DNA of 64,000 bases from Todiramphus chloris collaris (taxonomy: Eukaryota; Chordata; Aves; Coraciiformes; Alcedinidae): assembly GCA_025345505.1 (NCBI GenBank), contig JANVCC010000018.1, forward strand, positions 42,299,745-42,363,744, read 5' to 3'. Within the stretch, counting starts at the first letter, position 1. Each line of letters opens with the position of its first letter. The notes under the pieces are model-generated. The model saw only the letters and a program-made list of their open reading frames with translations, was not told the origin of the DNA and ran no database searches. Made by a program: the position numbers and the translations under genes. Shown here one piece after another: positions 1 to 12,919 of this stretch.

Positions 1-711
1 CAGTTACAAAATATAACCAAGAGCACAACTGTTTCTTCAAATCTATGAAGTCAGACTTTAAAAAATCTCAGTTCCTGTCCTTGCAAGTGGGGGTGAACAA
101 AGAACTGATTTTCAGTCCATCACAAGGACTCTACAAATCTGAAGGTGAAGCAATTAAAAAAAAAAATGTTTCCTTACCTCCTGAATTGCACTCACAAGTA
201 ATTTTTAAAAAGGAAGAAGGAAAATAATTGATAAAGTGACACTGAAGCTGCACTTTCTTGAAGATGACATTTCTTTCTTATTCCATCAGACAATCCTGCA
301 ATGTCTGAAGGGCAAATATATAAAAATATGTATGTTCTTGAAAAAATAGATTTAAAAAAGGAGAGTGAAAGGAAATTTTTTGGAATCTAGCCAATCATAA
401 AAGATGACTCATCAAACTGTGCACCTCAAAACACTTTCATCTTTGTCTTTGACATGGCCTGAGTCATTCTATGATTTTCTTTAGTCCCTTCATGGTTACT
501 AAGTATTGAAATATTGTAAAATATAGTGTAAGCTATATATGTATATTGATATTGTTTTGTAATCCATATTATGAACACTGACAATAACCAGGTGTTTTTC
601 TTGCTAATATGTTATATTGCTTTACTTATAATGAATTTTACTTATTATGTTTAATAACTGATTCTTATCTGTGTTGTCCACCATTCTTTATGATTCTGAT
701 AGATGGAAGTA
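1..711. other. AT-rich DNA without a recognised gene
   Basis: There are only short open frames, such as a 60-codon frame at 45-227 that is lysine- and serine-rich, has no domain and includes a run of A. Stop codons are frequent in all frames. I see no promoter, CpG cluster or RNA gene. Confidence 0.6.
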
Positions 712-893
712 AATGGGTTGCCCAGAGAAGCTGTGGACATCTCATCCCTGGAAGTGTTTAAAACCAGGCTGGATGGGGCTCTGAGCAACCTGCTCTTGTG
801 GGAGGTGTCCCTGCCCATGGCAGGGGGGTTGGAACTAGATGATCTTTAAGGTCCCTTCCGACTCAAGCCATTCTATGATACTATGATTCTATA
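712..893 (+). mobile_element. CR1 LINE, 3' terminal fragment (5'-truncated)
   Basis: This is the 3' end of a CR1 non-LTR retrotransposon in forward orientation. It opens with GGGTTGCCCAGAGAAGCTGT, then has the block GGAAGTGTTTAAAACCAGGC, the TGCCCATGGCAGGGGGGTTGG box and the TCTTTAAGGTCCCTTCC box, all typical of avian CR1. It ends with three 8-bp units at 870-877, 878-885 and 886-893 (ATTCTATG, ATACTATG, ATTCTATA), the CR1 tail used to prime reverse transcription. Only about 180 bp remain, so it is dead on arrival, as most CR1 copies are. By eye it is close to the general CR1 consensus, so it looks younger than the other copies here. The subfamily cannot be named without alignment. Confidence 0.93.
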
Positions 894-3046
894 ATTTGCC
901 TAGTCATCCATATTTTGGGTGTACTTTCTCAGTGGCTTCTTTTAGGCTATGTATCAGTGTTAAGCATCAATTTAAGACTACTATAGTAAAATTTTTTCAG
1001 TGTGTAGTCATGTGTCATACAGTACTCCATCAGCAGTTACCCACTTTGAGAAGTAAAAATACAAATGCATAAAGTAATATCAATTAAGAAAGGGGTTTCC
1101 AAACCACATGCCCCTAGTGATGCAGAAGCCATTTCAAAATAGTATAAAATGTTCACAATCCTGCTTCTACCAGTTGATGGTACCAAGCAATTAGGTTTTC
1201 TGAAAACCTGACTGAAGAAGAGTCATTTATGGACATACAGTATGTATTTAGGGCTATGAATATTCAATTGAGGAAGAAGAGTGTTCATTTGACTTAGAAG
1301 GAGATAGGAGGGAGACTGAGCTGGTGATCTGGTTGTTTAGTAGTTTAGCTTCTGAAGTGAAATGAATAGCAGTTAAAAGGAATCTCTAAGGGCAATTATT
1401 AATATTTTCATATAAGTTCACTAAAAATATTTTGTAGAGTAACTTCTTTATGAAATCTACTTAGAAGAATCCTTTGAAATATATTCTACAGGCATTTTGA
1501 AAGAAGATGGGCTATCCATATTAAAGACTGACAAACACCTTTAATTCTTAATCTTTACCTTCACTCTTCACACTTTTTTGATGACAGTTTCTACCAGTGC
1601 TAATAATAAAAAGCAGTAACACAGCAAAAACCTGAATGTCAACAAGGAGATTCACAAAGGAATGCAATCAAAAATGATGTTACAAATCAAGCCTAGAATC
1701 AGACCATCTAATATTCAAAAACTTAAGCTATAAGCAGTGATGGTGGTAATTGCTATTTTAAAATGTTTTCCTTATTCCAAAGAAACTCCATGTTTCTAGC
1801 TGAAATTCTGGATATTCTACATCACAGAAAATCTTTTTGCAGTTGATGAAGACTAAATATTATAGGTAATTTAAAGCAAGGTATTATCTACATATTTCAG
1901 CTGATTAAAAAATGTGGCTTTTGGAACTGCTTTAAAAAATCATTTTACTGTGTAGTACTAGCTAATTACAGCATACTTTTTCACAGACCAAAACAACATT
2001 TTAAAGAAAAAGGTGGTGGATTTTAAAATTCTTTTTAAGGAAATAATGTCTGATGTCTTTGATATTTTAGATGATGTAATTATTCCTTTTCTTTCTGTTG
2101 TGAATAAGTGTTTGCAGTTAAGTTTTGATTAATATATTTAAACAACATGTAATAAATAAAGTTAATGTTTCCTTAAAATACTGTAATTTAAAGATTGCTA
2201 TATCAACATTACATAATATGAGGCCTTTAAATAAAAGTAAATGGCTGAATGTTTTATAAAGATTGTAGGAAAATGCTATTAAATAACAATTAAGAATAAT
2301 TTTGTTTTAAGAGCAAGTATTATAAAGGGCAACTAAATTCTGAGATCTTGGTTGAGACTCTTGCTTTTACTAAAGTATATCTTGAAAATGAGACACTTCA
2401 TTTGTTTCTACTCTCTGACAGTAATAACAAAGTATAATCATGTTTCTTTTGTTCAGAAACTTGTTTAGTTCACAATTTCTGAATGATAGGTTTGATACAG
2501 AAATTGAAAATTCTATCTCAGTTCCATTGAAACTCTCTAATTAGAATTTTTCTGGTAAATCTGTTAAAAGGCAGCAATATGCCACAATTTTTAATGTAAT
2601 AAAAATTAATAGACATTCTGTTAGATGTTTAAGCAACATTTCATTCGTTATTTGCTTTATGTCTGAAGAACAGATATTAGCAACTGATTTACCTTAAAAA
2701 TCTCTTGTAAAAGTAAACGTGTGCAATGTAAAATTGGTCTATATGACCAATACCTGGCAAATTTACAGGATTTGGGTGTAAACAAATATTTAGGAAAAAG
2801 GCAAGTGAATACTTTTCTATCAATTTTAAACACACTATTTCTGAGTGAAGCAAATATAAAGGATTGGCAGGGAAGTGATGACACAGCACTGATACAACTG
2901 CAGTAGGATCAATGAAGCTGGCAGAGCCCTGGGTGGAATTTTTTGAAGTTAGAGGCAAATTTTTAGTGGAGGATCCAACTTACAGACCTCATTTACAAAA
3001 CAGTCAGAATTAGCAACTGTATTACAGTATTCTGAAATTGTGTAAT
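894..3046. other. AT-rich DNA, nothing recognised
   Basis: About 2.1 kb with dense stop codons on both strands. The small overlapping frames on both strands at 2657-2958 have no recognisable protein similarity. I see no tandem repeat or mobile element that I can name. Confidence 0.55.
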
Positions 3047-3138
3047 ATTTTTATTTTTTTGGTTTTGTTGGGTTTTGCTTGTTTGTTCGTCTTGGTTTGG
3101 GTTTTGTGAATTTTTTTCTTAAACTTTTTTTTTTTTTA
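3047..3138 (+). repeat. G/T-rich low-complexity tract
   Basis: T-runs are interspersed with GGTTTTG, TTGTTTG and GGGTTTTG units, ending in a 13-base T run. It is the first of eight similar tracts in the window that have T and G on the + strand. Confidence 0.85.
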
Positions 3139-6100
3139 ATGGCCTTGAGCTGGAAAGTGTCTGTAAGTTTATGAGAAAAGAAATTCTTTAAACAGCAAAA
3201 TAACTGCATCTAACTCTTGGTATAAAATGGACACTTTGATTAACTTGTTAAATATCTAATGTTGTACTCACTGATTCATACCATTGAGGCCAAGAACTTC
3301 ATAAATATTTAGCATCTTTAGTAGGCTTGTGTGACAATTTGAGGCAAAATGAAGCCAATAACCTTAAAAAAAGAGCAAAAACGTTCACAGGTTGAAACCA
3401 CTCAGTGTTGTTTAATCTGCAGTACTAAATTATTAAATCCTTCAAGGAAGAGAAATATCATACTATTGAAAGAGTATTTGGGAAAATTACTTTCGACCAT
3501 TAGGGTAAATCTGCTAAATTTGAAAATATGATTTTAATCAGGACATGAACACTGGGGATTTTGTAAAATAGGATACTTGTGTGAATCATCACATAGGGTC
3601 ACTTGGTATTTATTTTTATAAGGTGTAAGATATAGGAAAGTTAGGGAGGAAAAAAACCTATCATGGCATTTTGAGTTTTACTGCTTTTCTGAGTTCATAT
3701 GCATCTTACTTTTTTCATATATAAAATGCTTGCTAGAAAAAAACCAAATGTATATTTGGATCATATTTGTAATATGGCTACATATTTTAAAACAAAACTC
3801 TCATACATCACTTTACACATTAGAAATAAAACTATTCTATCAGAGGTCTCTGTTTTGTAGTAACTATACACATGAACTTTATTATGAAAGACATACCACC
3901 GAGGTTTTTCCCTCTTACAAAATGTGTCTCAATCTGAAATGACATGATACTGTATAAATGAAAAAGCAGTCATGACTTCATATAAAAAAAAGCCTGAAAG
4001 TGAATCTGTAGTATTGCAACCATACTTGGGAAAAGAACAAGTCATTTTATTCTATGGAATTCCTGAGCCAGCTGATAGATGAATCACTTCTGACAGTAAC
4101 TCACTTTTTGACCTATGTGGCAGGGAGAATGTCACAGCAGTAGGAGAGGTTTTGTGATAATTGGAAAGTGAAGGGGACTTGGTGGTGCACTAGGTTAGTG
4201 AATTAGCCTTTCCCCTCTGGAGACCTCAGTTCATATTCTTCCTTAGGGTCACTAGTGAAAATTCATGCTTCGCTGTCCTGTTTCTACACATGACAAAAAA
4301 GACCCATATTTGGGAAAAAAATGTTGTCTTCTTTCACTTTAAAACACTATTGGCAAGGACCTTAGGGCCAACGTACATTGGCAGAGAGCTTAAACAGCCT
4401 TTATTCTTGCAATACCTGTCTGTCAAGTCTACTTTACCCAAAAGAGCATTCTTTCAATATGCTACTAAAAGGGAAAAAAAAAAAGAAATAATTTCTAAGT
4501 TGATATGCATGAAAATAATGCAAATAATGAAAGAAAGTAATCCATAATATGAAAGCTACCCTGATAAATTTCCCATTTTTATTTGGAATTAAGTCCTGCT
4601 AATCTCTTTTGCAGTGAAGTTAGATTTCTCTTAACCTGTTTTGCTTGAACATCCTTCTGCCTAATATGTTTTAAGTGCCACAGAACTGCTGTTTCATATG
4701 CAGTGGTGTGGAGCAGTGATGACATCCAGTGATTAATTAGTTCTAAAAGTACACATTTCCTAAAGGTATCCTGGGAGCCACTTCCCAGGTCTCTTTAAAA
4801 GAAACGTATTTGCTTGCATTTACAGGTGGTAGTAAGGTGAATATAGATTTGTTATCAATGATGTACTGTCTTATTACATCTGTAGTGTTTATTCTTATTG
4901 CCTTGTAACAAAGGTGGTGGAACTAATTTTGCCTAATGATCCTAATGATAATGAGAAGAAATTTTGTCTTATCAGCTCCTCCTATGTTTACCTCTTCATC
5001 TCCTGCAAAATGTACAACTTGCAAGTTACATTAGGGGTTTGCAGCAATGTGTGAACACCTTAACTTTCAAATCCCCACAAAAATGTTAGCTGTTTACAAC
5101 TATGAGATAGCTTCCCTCTTTAAACATAAATAAGATATTCAGATTGGGTCCAGCCTGAGAACCCTGGTGACTAAAGTGCTCAGTTCAAGTATAAGAAAGA
5201 CATCAGGGAAGTAAGACCCACAGTTTTATACCTTTCTTCTAGGCAGTCACAGTTATGGCTCCATCTCTGGAATTATCAACAAGAATTATCAACTAACCAC
5301 AGTATCCAGTCTCTATCTCTGTCAAATGATTTTTCACAATCCTTTCCCTCTAACTTGAGGGAAACAAAGTAGAGAGTAAAACATACTTTCTCTTCCCCCT
5401 CCCCTAATAAATAAAGTAATAAAAATAGAGGTGGGTAAACAAAGAATAAGGAAATGACTAAAGAATAAGGACAGGAGAGAGGAAGCTTGAACAGAAAGCA
5501 ACAAACAAGAACAGAGCTGTCATTTGACTGATAAATCATTCTCTTAATCAACTGTGCCAGACAAAGAAGGCCTGAGTAAGCAGCTACAAATGAAGAAGCT
5601 TTAACGTATTTTTCTGTTTCTACACTTCCAACACATGCCTTGTAATTTAAATTTGTACTTTTAATTTAACTAGTTTCTGATAGGGTGATAGCAGCCTTAG
5701 TTTAAGACTTTTCTTTGCATGGAAAAACTTCCTAGAATTGTGAAAACCTATAAGCAACTTCTATACTACATAAGAGTTTAGGTCTTTTTTAAGTGCACTA
5801 GAATTCTTTGAGTAGTAAGATCTCCTCCCTGATTTGAATAAGCAGAAGCAAGACAGGATTCAACTGGCTTTCCTATATTATGTGATGTTCACAATGGGAA
5901 GCTAAGATAGTCCTTCTTTTGGTACACATGCATCTTGCCAGATCAGCAAGGTCACTCCCATTCACCCTTCACTCACACTTTCACCTCTAATTGCAGACCA
6001 GCATTGGGGATGCCTTTGCAATGTCAGTTTCATATCCTCTAAAGGTTGATGATAACAGTTTCGCAGCCTGGGAGAAGAAATAATACTTAGGAAGGTCCTT

Positions 6101-9100
6101 TTCCTTCCCTATTTTTTCCATGCAAAGATGAGACTGAACTAGAAATGCAAGTTGAGGTTGAAATAAAAATGGAGAAGGATGAGACCTAAGTTGAGATGAA
6201 AGTGAAAATGGAGAATTATGAGTTGTAACAGGGTTTTGGTAAAGTAAAAAAAAAACAACCTTAAACCTGAAGTAGTCTTTGAACTATTTAAGCCAATAGG
6301 TCCAAAACATTACTTTTATTTTTTTATTTTTTTCTTGTATATCTGATTTCTTAACCAAGAGCCTTATGAATTAGTCTTTTCTTAAATCAAACTTCTCCAT
6401 TATATACAGCACATTTTTATCATCTGCTCACTTGTGCTGTCCCCCATTACAAGTGAAGTTCTAAAAGAAATGAAAGATATCTAGTTTGAAGAAGCTTTGC
6501 TGTAGAGAGTTCGAGAAAGAGTTATAGTATTGTGTGGTTATTCGGGAAGCCTACATGAACCTTGCAATGAACTTTGGAAGACCATAAGTTTTGCTTAGCC
6601 CTCTTTGCTCAGAATCCAGATTTCCCTGAGTTTTTCCCTCATATTTAATTCTTTAATGTTCAACAATGTTTCTCACTAATAATTGCCTATACATCCTGAC
6701 ACAAATGGAATTTACCACTTTTCTTTTCTATGTTCTCTTAACTGTATAGGATTTAAATGTGCATTGTAAATCTCATTCTTAAAATTTCTTTTAGCTTTTT
6801 TTTTTTAATTATGGAAAATAAAAGGTAAAGGTAATGCAGCAATTTCAATGTAGTGTTCAGATTTCTAGCTGCCAACAGAAGTGTGTGTACTTCTAGACTT
6901 GATTTTGAGTTGAGAAAATAATCTGACAACTTACTTTTACACCACTTTAGTGTGTGGATTTTTTTTTTTTAAAGTTTCTGTGTTAGGTATGACGCACAGA
7001 AGCAGAGTGAGAAAGTGATTTCATGCTCTATTTCTCCAGATGAAGTTTTGTGCTTTGCTGACGAATACTGACATGTAAACCCAAATTACAACATTCCAGC
7101 TCTAACAATGGCAAATAAAAATTTGCTCACAGAAGTCATAGATAGACTTTTATAGGCCACACAAAACTTTTGAAATAAGCTGATACTTTATCAAGGCACA
7201 GGTTAGCTTAAAAAAAATTAGCCTTCCTTGGTTTTAGACTCCCAAGATGATGTTTAATTTCCATACTTTTAAAATACGTTGTTTGCTACCGTGATTTTTA
7301 TACCATGTTGAAACAAAACGAAAGTTAAGAAAAAAACCCCCAATTGTTTATCATGTTGGGGATTTCTTCTGGAATGGAATTTTCTTGATTGTCTATAATC
7401 AAATAAGCTTACACTACTTGGCAGGATATAAAAGGATGAAGTTATCTAATCCATGAATATAAGGAAGCACAAATACCTTTACTCTTGAAATCTCAAGAGA
7501 TAACTCTTTCTTTCCCGTTAGTTAACCCAGAATTTTACTACATAACTATTTTGGGGTTTGGCTTTGTACATCAAGCTTCAATGGTCAGAAGATTATGGCA
7601 TAAAGACATTGTGTATGCTACTTTACTACCAGCTTATTATCTCAGGCTTCTGCCTCACAGATGTGCGTATTCATCTTGGGTTGATTCTTTTAATCTCTTG
7701 TTCCCACCTGTCCTTTTTGTCTCTCTCTATCCAGTCTCTGCTCCAGACATAGGAACATCACTTATAGATCAGCTGCTCAGATATTTACATTTACAAAAAA
7801 TTCTGTAGGTTTATCTTTATACCCAAGGCTTCAATCCATAGAGGTTCTCCAGATGTTTCATGAATGTCACTGTCTCTCCTGCCTTGAGGACAGAGAAGAT
7901 AAGAATGGAAACCTCTCCAGCCAGCCATCAGTCAATGGTAGCCCATCCTCACTCATTAATCATTAGTTTCCTGTAGTTGGACTCTTAGCTTAGTTGATAG
8001 ATTTTCTACATGTAATTTAAGGCAATGTAGTTTCATTTGAAGTAAATTGAAGTAAATTTGCTTGTTTTTATTGAGAAAAGACATCTTGAAAAATGTTTCA
8101 TCCAGCTCCACTCAAATACATTTATGGCTGTGATTCTTGTTAGTGTTGCGTAATCTCAAGAAAGATTGTCTCTTTATAATACTTATTAAGCTGTCTGCAT
8201 GTTATCTGTCCAGATATATAATTCTGATTTATTTCTTGTGTTGGGTTTTTTTTTTTAATTTATTTATCTTTAAGATGTTTCCTAAAGTAGCTCTCTGAAA
8301 GTGGAGTTTGATTCAAACAAAAATGTGTTGTATATTTAGGACACAACTTTGAGGTATGAGAAAAAATGTTAGAGAATGAGAAAAATGAGCAAAGTTCCCA
8401 ATTTGATAATAGCAGCACAAATGTTTAATAATGTATCAGATAACATTTATCAAAAGGTTTACATAGCTGTCTACATTCCTAATAAGAAGCTCTGGGATAT
8501 CAGCTGTAATCACATGTTTATGATAAAGTAAACGAGGCTTCAGATATCCAGTCCAACAAGCACTAATATTATAATAAGTATATAAGTATGTTTACTGAAC
8601 AGTCATAAATGTAATTACGGCATTCTGATGTAAACTCATTTCAGAGGTACAATTGTTTCAGTTAAGAATAATGGAATACCACTAGACAAAGTAAAACTAT
8701 GGCACTGCCTATTCTTTACATAAAACAACACACTACAAATAAGAATACAAAAATTTAGAAGGGAAATAATAGTTCTATATTCCCCTCTTAAGGCTTAGTT
8801 ATTGATAATTTAGAAACAGAGTAAACTGTGTGTGGGTAAGTAAGTGTCGCTGGCTTTGAGTTGTCTGTTTTGTCCTATACCCTTGATAGACTTTGCATCA
8901 AAATGTTCCCAGTCATAAATCTACAGGACATTAGAGTTGTAGCCATATTATGTGACTATAGCCACGTGCTGTATACCTGGCAGATTTCAAGAGGTACAGA
9001 AAAAGTGTTAAAGCTGTGTCTCACTTTTGTCAAGTCCATATCAGGAAAAAAACCTGGCTACTTCTGTGGGTATTTCTAGCTCGGTTTTGCTTCAAACAAA

Positions 9101-9989
9101 AGTCAAGCTTCAATCTTTCATATATTTAGGACTTTTTAAGGGAATGATTCCTTCAAGATGACAACAATTCCTGAAAGGATAAAAGCTTAAGAAAAATACA
9201 TAACGTACTGAAATATGCACACATATTGTACCTCATCTTGCCTAGTTCTCCATGAAATGTCAAAAGAACCTCCTACTGTGATATGTCTGTGAGCTCTGCA
9301 AGACTGATTAAATTTCTATATAATATCAATCGTTGCATCCTGTGAACCATAAATTATAAAATTTGTGTTCTATTTTATCACTCCATAAAAAGGCTTAAAA
9401 CTTTTTTTTCTTATGAGATACAAAGAATAAACTGTAAATCTCATTTTATTTGTGGCAATTTTATGCACATACAGAAACAGAATGTAAATATGGAGTATAT
9501 TCTTTATATATGTGTGGGGAAGAAATAGATTAAGAAAGCATTTGCTACAGTAAAATAATATTATGATTTATTTCTCACTTTTGTAGCATCACAAAATAAG
9601 TGAACAAAACTAAGCGTCCAAAGCCAAATATGTAAAGGTCCCTTGAGAGCAGAACAGAGAATATTTAGGCTGTAAGAGAATGCAGTTTCCTCCCTTACAG
9701 TTTTAACCACTGGAATAGCAAAATATGATCAGGAGATTGGTGTTAGAGAAGATTTGCTCTGTGACAGAAACTAGTGTTAAAAGGGCTTGTGGTCATTTCT
9801 CACACCACTTCAGGATGTGTGGTTTCTGTACAGAATCTCAACTTACACATTCAAATCGTATTCAATGTTTTTGACCTTTTGGCACCACACACCAGGAGGC
9901 TAATGTGAGGAATCTGTTCCTCTTGAATTGCTGACTGTAGTTTAAGTCCATTGTTCAGAGAGTTTCAGGATTATGAATTTCAAACTAAG
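3139..9989. other. AT-rich DNA without a recognised gene
   Basis: About 6.9 kb in which I recognise no gene or element. Minor local features are a direct repeat of AATTATCAAC around 5273-5295 and a direct repeat of AAAGAATAAGGA around 5440-5470, each two copies only. The 107-codon frame at 7485-7808 (+) has an overlapping shorter frame and no domain, so I treat it as chance. Confidence 0.5.
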
Positions 9990-10130
9990 ACAAACGTAAT
10001 AAAAATGTCTTTATTCTCATTCTCATCTCAGTCTCACGCTCTCTCGCTCTCTCTCACAGGGTTTTGTACTGCGGCTCATCACCATTGCATCTGAGTGCCT
10101 TCCAAATAAAATAAATAACAGTAGCAAAGC
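9990..10130 (-). repeat. Possible old interspersed repeat with TC-rich tract
   Basis: On the minus strand a segment reading GGAAGGCACTCAGATGCAAT, then GGTGATGAG, is followed by a GA-rich microsatellite (about 10012-10058 on the + strand as TC) and an AATAAA about 10-15 bases on. A unique-looking stretch, simple-sequence tail and polyadenylation-like signal in that order resemble the 3' end of a retroposed element. The core also resembles short 3' modules I recall from amniote repeats, but this is recall only. It could equally be a chance microsatellite. Confidence 0.3.
10012..10058. repeat. TC-rich microsatellite
   Basis: This is a degenerate (TC)n / (CTCA)n tract with CTCTCTCGCTCTCTCTC at its core. 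It lies inside the possible old repeat described at 9990-10130. Confidence 0.75.
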
Positions 10131-12818
10131 CTCTAGTGAACATCATGGGGAACATCAACATTGAGAGGCAGGGCTTATAAATCTGCATGCAACACTGTAT
10201 GAACGTGCTTAGATTGCTTCCAGACCAGAACTGGCTTACATCCAGCTTCTTGTATAAAGTGTACTTGAGTGACTTCAGGCCTATAGTCACTGTATAGACT
10301 TGCTTTAGGATTGAAGCTTCTCTCAGGACAGGGGTAGAGTAGGAGAAAGGTGAGGAGGAGGATGTGTTTGTGTGACAGCTTTTGGTAGTTTGTGATATTT
10401 GTGCATGAAGGTTTTGTTAAGATTTTAAGTCTCACAGTTAGGAATACAATTCTGAATTATTATGTTGTTCCTTAATGGAAATAAGCACAATTTTAATAAC
10501 TTTTCTTAATTAAAATTTGCATTGGAATTAATGTGATTTACTTTCAGGTAAAACTACTATTTTTCTTCAGTTTATTTTATAGTTTCTTGTATCTTTAGTA
10601 TCAAAGGTATCCTGAACAATATGCCATTAAATCAAGAGCAAAGATAAGTTGATCATAATGGAGTGGCTTTCAGAAATGCAATATTCATTTTGAGAATGGA
10701 TCATAAGTGGAAGCCATTAGTAGAATTTTGCAAGATGTGGTAAAGTGTATGAATAAAAGTGGTAATTGCAAGAATTTTTAAATTTTAAGAGGCAAATATT
10801 GTAACAACGAACTGTAAAGTGAGTAGTTTCAAAATTCTTAAAATCTCAGTCACACCAAACCAAGTGCTAGTAAAAAGAAGTAACAAAACCTCCCCCCTTA
10901 ATAGATGCATAGTTAGATTTTAAGCATCATAGGCAGAATTTGTGGCTGATTTTCTACATAATCTAGTGGATTAGGTTTCTCATGAAGGGATTTAATCCTA
11001 ATCCATTCAGAAGTTATCTTTATAAAACCATGTCATATAGCTGGCTAATTTGTCAAGAACTGGCAAAGAAATGGTTTACTAAAATATTTGAGCATCACCA
11101 AAAAGATACAGTAACTAAACTATTCAGTAGTAACCAGTTTTCTCTAACTGTTGACAAAATCTTTGGATAACTTCTGAAATGTCAGTGGTTGCACCAGTAT
11201 TTTGAGTGAAATCTGCAAGTATAGAAATTATGGTTCTAAAAACAGAGGTGCTGATGCAGTACTGTGCCTTGATTTGGGTCATTCTGCTAGTGTTCTGGGG
11301 AAATACACTTTGTCCTGGTGGGGAGAAAACAAGTATCAAGGACCATCAATGATTAAGCAGTTCATTTAAAGAACTCTTATTTCAGTGCATTGTCACTTGG
11401 TCTATGTTCTCTACATTTCTTGCCTAATTCATGTAGTCTCTTTAAAACTGGACATGTTATCAACCCTTGCAAAATGAGTAGTCATTTACCAGCTATTTTA
11501 AAATCCACTGAAAGGAAAAAAACCTCTGGTATTGCATATGGAAAAAGCTGGGTTTGTAATACATTAGCATGATTTCCTCAAGAGTGATTCTCATATAAAG
11601 GATTTCCTGAACAGGGTCAGCCTGATACATATGCAACAGCTGAACAATTAGGAGAAAGTTGTTGATTTCTGAACCTTAGAAGAAAAGAAAAAATGTAAAC
11701 CTTAGAGCTCAAAGGCTGCACAGGTTTCCTTTAGATTTTTGCTGAGTTCAGTTTTGTGCTTTTTCATTCTTACAGGATGCATTATTTACAAAAACAAGGG
11801 AGTATCCACTTCTGTTGTACATGAACATGATATACACATAACAGTTTTCCTGGTGTTGAGACAAATGCAAAAATGAATCAATAAGTTTGTCTTCTCTTCT
11901 GTACCCAGAGATGAAAGTATCATTAAAAAGTATGTTTAGAAAGTAGAGACTAATAGATATGTTTTTGAAAATATATACAACATGGAAAGTGAAAGAGATT
12001 TCATTGTGATCCTAAAAAAAGAAAAAAAAGAAAAAAGGAATTTAATTGGATTATGGGAAAAAGTGCAAAAATATCTATATAAATACATAAAGAGTTGTCC
12101 TTTTGAAAGGAAAGCTGAGTAACAATCATTTTCTGAATGCAATAAACTATTCCTACATGTTCTGTATAAGCCTTTGTAGAGAATCTTTGGTGAGAATATT
12201 TTAGGAGTAATTGAGGAAGAGTAATTCTCTTGTACACTTTGGTTTTGATAATTAAAGATAATTTTGATATCACAGGATGGTATTTCATCTGATAAGGACA
12301 GTATATAAAACTCAATTGGTTTTCAAATATTTAGTTATATTATTGTATTTTGAAGATGACCTATCTATGTATTGTTTAAAATCATATTTAGTTTAATTTA
12401 ATTTAATTTCACCTGGAAAATTATAGTGAAGTGTCTGTAGAGCCAACTATGGACAGCAAAGAGGGGTATACATGCTTCAGCCACATGAGCTGCTGCTCTT
12501 GTTACTATTCAAGAGTCAGTGTGGAGGTAGACTGACAGCTGAAAGAATGCAAAAGCTGAAGAGGGGTATCTTGGACACCAGTCAGGCTGCAATGACTCTA
12601 TGGCTAGATTTCATAACGGAGCAAGAAGATACTTAGCTCTGTGTAGCAAAGCAAGGGTTAATAGATTAACAGCACTTTATCAGAGTACCTGGCAGAACTG
12701 AATGTCAGCCTCTAGAATGTCAGCCAAAAGGGAGAACAGTGATACATAGCTAAAATTACTAAAATACGAACTTTTTAGTCTTTTTCAAGAAGCCCAATGA
12801 AATGATATGAAGATAGAA
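10131..12818. other. AT-rich DNA without a recognised gene
   Basis: Frames of up to 104 codons occur (for example minus 12001-12315), but they have no domain and include a run of phenylalanine and leucine codons from an A/G-rich tract. A short (TTTAA)4 run lies at 12391-12409, and an 11-bp direct repeat GAATGTCAGCC occurs around 12698-12725. Confidence 0.5.
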
Positions 12819-12919
12819 GGTTTGGGTGTGGTTTTTTGTTTTTGGGGTTTTTTTTTTTGAGATGTGGTGTTTGAGGTTTTTTTTTGTTCGGGGATATTTA
12901 TTTATTTATTTAATTTTGT
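12819..12919 (+). repeat. G/T-rich low-complexity tract with (ATTT)n end
   Basis: The tract starts with GGTTTGGGTGTGG, passes through long T-runs separated by GGGG and GAG, and ends with about five TTTA units. T and G are on the + strand, as in most tracts of this kind here. Confidence 0.85.
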
